The notes under the pieces were generated by a model, which was given only the letters and a program-made list of their open reading frames with translations, was not told where the DNA came from and did no database searches. From NCBI RefSeq assembly GCF_007004095.1, contig NZ_VHJK01000002.1, positions 62,001 to 126,000 of the forward strand: a stretch of 64,000 nucleotides of DNA. The letters are read 5' to 3'. Source of the DNA: Erythrobacter insulae (GTDB lineage: Bacteria; Pseudomonadota; Alphaproteobacteria; Sphingomonadales; Sphingomonadaceae). A program made the position numbers and the translations under genes. Positions 62,011 to 64,000 of this stretch are shown here, piece by piece. How positions within the stretch are numbered: position 1 is the first letter of the stretch; every line of letters begins with the position of its first letter.

Positions 62011-62664
62011 ATGAAAAACCTAGCTTTCGCGGCCGCTGCCGCGCTCACAACAACAGGCGCAATTCTTACCGCCCCGGCGATTTTTGCTCAGGAAACACCG
62101 TCAGCTCCCGGCGCAGTGGATGCTTCGCGGATCACCGGCGGAACCTATGCATTAGACCCATCCCATACGCTCGTCGATTGGCAGGTCGATCACTTTGGAT
62201 TCAACGATTACATCGGCCTGTTCGGTAACATTTCGGGCACGATGACCATGCAGCCCGATAACATCAACGATGCCAAGTTTGATATTATGATTCCGATCGC
62301 AGATGTAACTGTAGCCAGCGCTCAGTTAAAAGATCACCTCCTGCGACCGGGCAAGGATGGCGGTCAGCCTGACTTTTTCGGCCCTGAACCCGGGATGGCC
62401 CAATTCACCTCGACCAATGTGCGCCAGAATGGTGATACCACTGCGATTGTTTCGGGGATGCTCGACATGAACGGTAAAGCCGGGCCGGTGACGATGCTGG
62501 TCGAATTTACCGGAGCGGGCACCAACCCCTTTAACAAGAAAGAGACCGTCGGCTTTCAGGCGCGCGCCACGATTGATCGGACCGACTGGGGGATCATGTA
62601 TGGTCAGGGGTTGGTCGGTAACGATGTCGATCTGACAATCACTGCGGCCTTTGAAAAGCAATAA
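62011..62664 (+). CDS. YceI family periplasmic protein
   Basis: A 217-residue YceI-like lipocalin-fold protein with a signal peptide (MKNLAFAAAAALTTTGAILT, cleavage near AIFAQ). The domain reads YALDPSHTLVDWQVDHFGF, GLFGNISGTMTMQPDNI, and ends FQARATIDRTDWGIMYG ... VDLTITAAFEK. Family members bind polyprenoid or other lipids in the periplasm. ATG 62011 is chosen as the signal-peptide start. It ends before a clear terminator. Confidence 0.92.
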   Translation: MKNLAFAAAAALTTTGAILTAPAIFAQETPSAPGAVDASRITGGTYALDPSHTLVDWQVDHFGFNDYIGLFGNISGTMTMQPDNINDAKFDIMIPIADVTVASAQLKDHLLRPGKDGGQPDFFGPEPGMAQFTSTNVRQNGDTTAIVSGMLDMNGKAGPVTMLVEFTGAGTNPFNKKETVGFQARATIDRTDWGIMYGQGLVGNDVDLTITAAFEKQ

Positions 62665-62691
62665 GAACGCATTCATTGCGCAAATGAAATT

Positions 62692-62728
62692 GGCCCGCAG
62701 AACAATATTCTGCGGGCCATCCATTTTT
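62692..62728 (+). terminator. Rho-independent terminator after yceI
   Basis: GGCCCGCAGAA (62692-62702) and TTCTGCGGGCC (62708-62718) form a perfect eleven-base-pair stem around CAATA, followed by ATCCATTTTTC. It ends the yceI transcript. Confidence 0.88.
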
Positions 62729-62813
62729 CAATATATATGCCTGCGCAAAAAGGGTGCAGCCGACCTGTCCTAGGAGGAAGTTCAGGCCTGCTGCACCCCC
62801 AATGCGCGCACCG

Positions 62814-63188
62814 TCAGGCTGTCGGTGCGCAAGCTCCTGCTGCGCAAGCGCTCGCTGAACATGCGCTCGCTGCGCAGGCATTGGCGCCGCAATCGTCTGC
62901 AGCCGCGCAGCAAGCGGCTGCTCCGCATGCACCCGCACCGCATGCACCCGCCGCGCAAGCTGCCGCAGCACATGCTTTGGCGTTAGCTTTTGCAGCCTTC
63001 TTTGCCTCCTTGCGTGCTTTACGCTCAGCCCGGGCCTGAGCCCGATCGGCCGAATCTGAATTCGACGATGCATTTGACAGTCCACTTGGACCGCATGGAG
63101 CATCTGCCAGGGCCGGCGCTCCGGCAGTCGCAACCGCTAGGCCGCCAGCAACCATCAACATTTTTGCGAAGCTCTTGGAATTTGACAT
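62814..63188 (-). CDS. Exported cysteine-pentad repeat protein
   Basis: A 124-residue protein. A signal peptide (about residues 1-28, MLMVAGGLAVATAGAPALA) precedes a basic helix (48-71, RAQARAERKARKEAKK). The tail, residues 72-124, is almost only Ala, Gly, Ser and Cys. Cysteines fall at 73, 78, 83, 88, 93, then 94, then 100, 105, 110, 115 and 120: two runs of five at exact five-residue spacing. One more is Cys32. The regular cysteines suggest a metal or thiol scaffold. No family is recognised. It lies downstream of a YHS gene on the same strand. Confidence 0.65.
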   Translation of the reverse strand: MSNSKSFAKMLMVAGGLAVATAGAPALADAPCGPSGLSNASSNSDSADRAQARAERKARKEAKKAAKANAKACAAAACAAGACGAGACGAAACCAAADDCGANACAASACSASACAAGACAPTA

Positions 63189-63246
63189 CAGGGGATTCCT
63201 CTCAGTTTTCTCTAGGGGGGGGATATTGCAGTCAGTAAGGTATTGA

Positions 63247-63287
63247 GCGCCCCGGTGGATTGGGGGTCAGGGGTAAGACCGGGGCGC
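63247..63287 (-). terminator. Perfect hairpin between YHS and cysteine-pentad genes
   Basis: GCGCCCCGGT (63247-63256) and ACCGGGGCGC (63278-63287) form a perfect ten-base-pair stem with a G-rich loop. It follows the YHS stop on the minus strand without a U tract. It may end or process that transcript, or make expression of the next gene unequal. A run of eight G (63215-63222) lies further on. Confidence 0.5.
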
Positions 63288-63307
63288 CCAATTTCGTAAG
63301 CTCTCGA

Positions 63308-63787
63308 TTAGGCTCCGAAACGCTTTCCATCTGGAACGGATATCCAGGCAAGATTCGCTTTGGCGATGAAACCGGGAATGTCGGCGAGCCATGTCTTTTG
63401 AACATTGCGGTTGAAGTTGAGATAGAGTTTGCCATCCACAACCTTGTAAAGTTGCGGATCACCCGGGGCGAGCGATCCTCGGCTCATCGCCCAAGCACAA
63501 TGACCACCATATTGCGGTGCATATGCCGCTGGGTTCTCTTTGAATGCGTCGGCGTTTGCTTGCGACGAAAAACGCCACTCGGTTTCTTTATACCGCACCG
63601 TATAGCGCGTATCGCCTTTTACAGGTTCGCCAGAGCCCTGGAAATAGCTGACGGTGTCATAACCTCCTACAGCGATATTGGGCTGGCCGACTTCTACGAA
63701 AATGCCGCCGTCGGCATTGGCTGGTGCGATCATCGCTACAGGCGCGATAAACGCAGCGGCAGCGATCAAAAAAGTGCGGACTTTCAT
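63308..63787 (-). CDS. YHS domain protein, exported
   Basis: A 159-residue protein with a signal peptide (MKVRTFLIAAAAFIAPVAMI, cleavage near ANA). The YHS domain is clear: VGGYDTVSYFQGSGEPVKGD, WRFSSQANADAFKENPAAYA and PQYGGHCAWAMSRG. YHS domains are found in metal-linked proteins and are thought to bind metal. I start at ATG 63787. It is upstream of the cysteine-pentad gene on the same strand. Confidence 0.88.
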   Translation of the reverse strand: MKVRTFLIAAAAFIAPVAMIAPANADGGIFVEVGQPNIAVGGYDTVSYFQGSGEPVKGDTRYTVRYKETEWRFSSQANADAFKENPAAYAPQYGGHCAWAMSRGSLAPGDPQLYKVVDGKLYLNFNRNVQKTWLADIPGFIAKANLAWISVPDGKRFGA

Positions 63788-63818
63788 CGGGGTCGTCTCC
63801 TCAAATACAATGTGTGCA

Positions 63819-63912
63819 GCGGCCACTCGATCAACTTTCAGGCGGGATCTCAGGGGGATAAAACCAGCAAGGGAAACTGGCTAAACTGTCCTGAAAGCCG
63901 CCGAGTGGCCGC
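63819..63912 (-). promoter_or_regulatory. Long two-stem inverted repeat before the YHS gene
   Basis: GCGGCCACTCG (63819-63829) pairs perfectly with CGAGTGGCCGC (63902-63912). Inside, CTTTCAGG (63835-63842) pairs with CCTGAAAG (63890-63897), and a smaller CCAG/CTGG hairpin lies in the loop. The roughly 94-base structure starts 32 bases before the YHS start codon. It may be a structured 5' leader or an operator region. Confidence 0.45.
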
Positions 63913-63953
63913 GCACATCATGGTATTCGCAGGGACCATCAAAAAGGTGACAG

Positions 63954-64000
63954 ATGAGGCGAAAAAAAATGAAATCAGGTTTAATCAAAGCCTCATCGCG
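63954..64000. other. Window edge: hairpin and possible gene start
   Basis: GATGAGGC pairs with GCCTCATC near the end. On the plus strand a frame opens at ATG 63969 (MKSGLIKASSR and on past the edge), with GAGG about nine bases upstream. It is too short to judge; it may be the start of a gene outside the window or chance. Confidence 0.2.

Noticed and set aside
63819..63912. Integron attC site or transposon end
   Set aside because: Lacks the attC core GTTRRRY pattern, and no integrase, transposase or target duplication is near.

Overview
The window is a stretch of alphaproteobacterial chromosome. The likely order is Sphingomonadales, probably an Erythrobacter-like lineage. This rests on the protein style of the housekeeping genes, a MutL that keeps its endonuclease motif, two Coq4-type ubiquinone proteins, a C-terminally degenerate RibBA and alphaproteobacterial cell-wall gene order. 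No species is assigned. There are no rRNA genes, CRISPR arrays, insertion sequences or prophage genes. Nearly all of the sequence is densely packed core genes, with a few small lineage-specific genes slipped between them.

Layout. 0-9 kb: glyQ/glyS, a small regulator/membrane-protein operon with its own operator, two TraB/GumN proteins, rplY, pth, a Tat-type SDR, ychF and a glutaredoxin-MauE fusion. 9-17 kb: mutL diverging from the rod-shape operon mreB-mreC-mreD-mrdA-rodA, then a LuxR-type regulator. 17-25 kb: two winged-helix proteins, tRNA-Lys(CTT), a riboflavin pair (an HTH-fused ribB, then ribH), eno, and a four-gene membrane-protein cluster resembling enterobacterial yqjD-yqjE. 25-36 kb: greA, carB, an unknown exported protein, carA, yqeY, dnaG and rpoD. 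36-41 kb: an orphan ParA, then rpiB-glyA-nrdR-trmJ-fkbM and rpsD. 41-49 kb: a long minus-strand series with chorismate mutase, tgt, an ABC-2 exporter, queA, cyclophilin, coaD, a lipoprotein, ispA and xseB. 49-57 kb: small membrane proteins around purL, two coq4 paralogues flanking an iodotyrosine-deiodinase-like nitroreductase, serB and miaA. 57-61 kb: an ilv operon with a leader peptide and attenuator, ilvB-ilvN-(DNA-binding-like protein)-ilvC. 61-64 kb: a DUF4329 protein, YceI, a cysteine-pentad exported protein and a YHS protein.

Functional themes are translation (glyQS, rplY, pth, rpsD, tRNA-Lys, queA/tgt, miaA, trmJ, ychF), replication, repair and transcription (mutL, dnaG, rpoD, greA, nrdR, xseB), peptidoglycan elongation, and biosynthesis of pyrimidine/arginine precursors, purines, riboflavin, ubiquinone/isoprenoids, serine/glycine and branched-chain amino acids.

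The least ordinary parts, in my reading, are: (1) a secreted protein with ten cysteines at exact five-residue spacing next to a YHS protein; (2) a ribbon-helix-helix plus RAMA-like protein translationally nested between ilvN and ilvC; (3) two coq4 paralogues sharing a dyad operator-like motif, around a dehalogenase-like flavoprotein with the E-Y-K triad; (4) an HTH-RibB fusion with a perfect palindrome just before its start; and (5) a classical-looking ilv attenuator with a 13-residue leader peptide. All functional calls come from reading motifs by eye; no database search or folding calculation was run.
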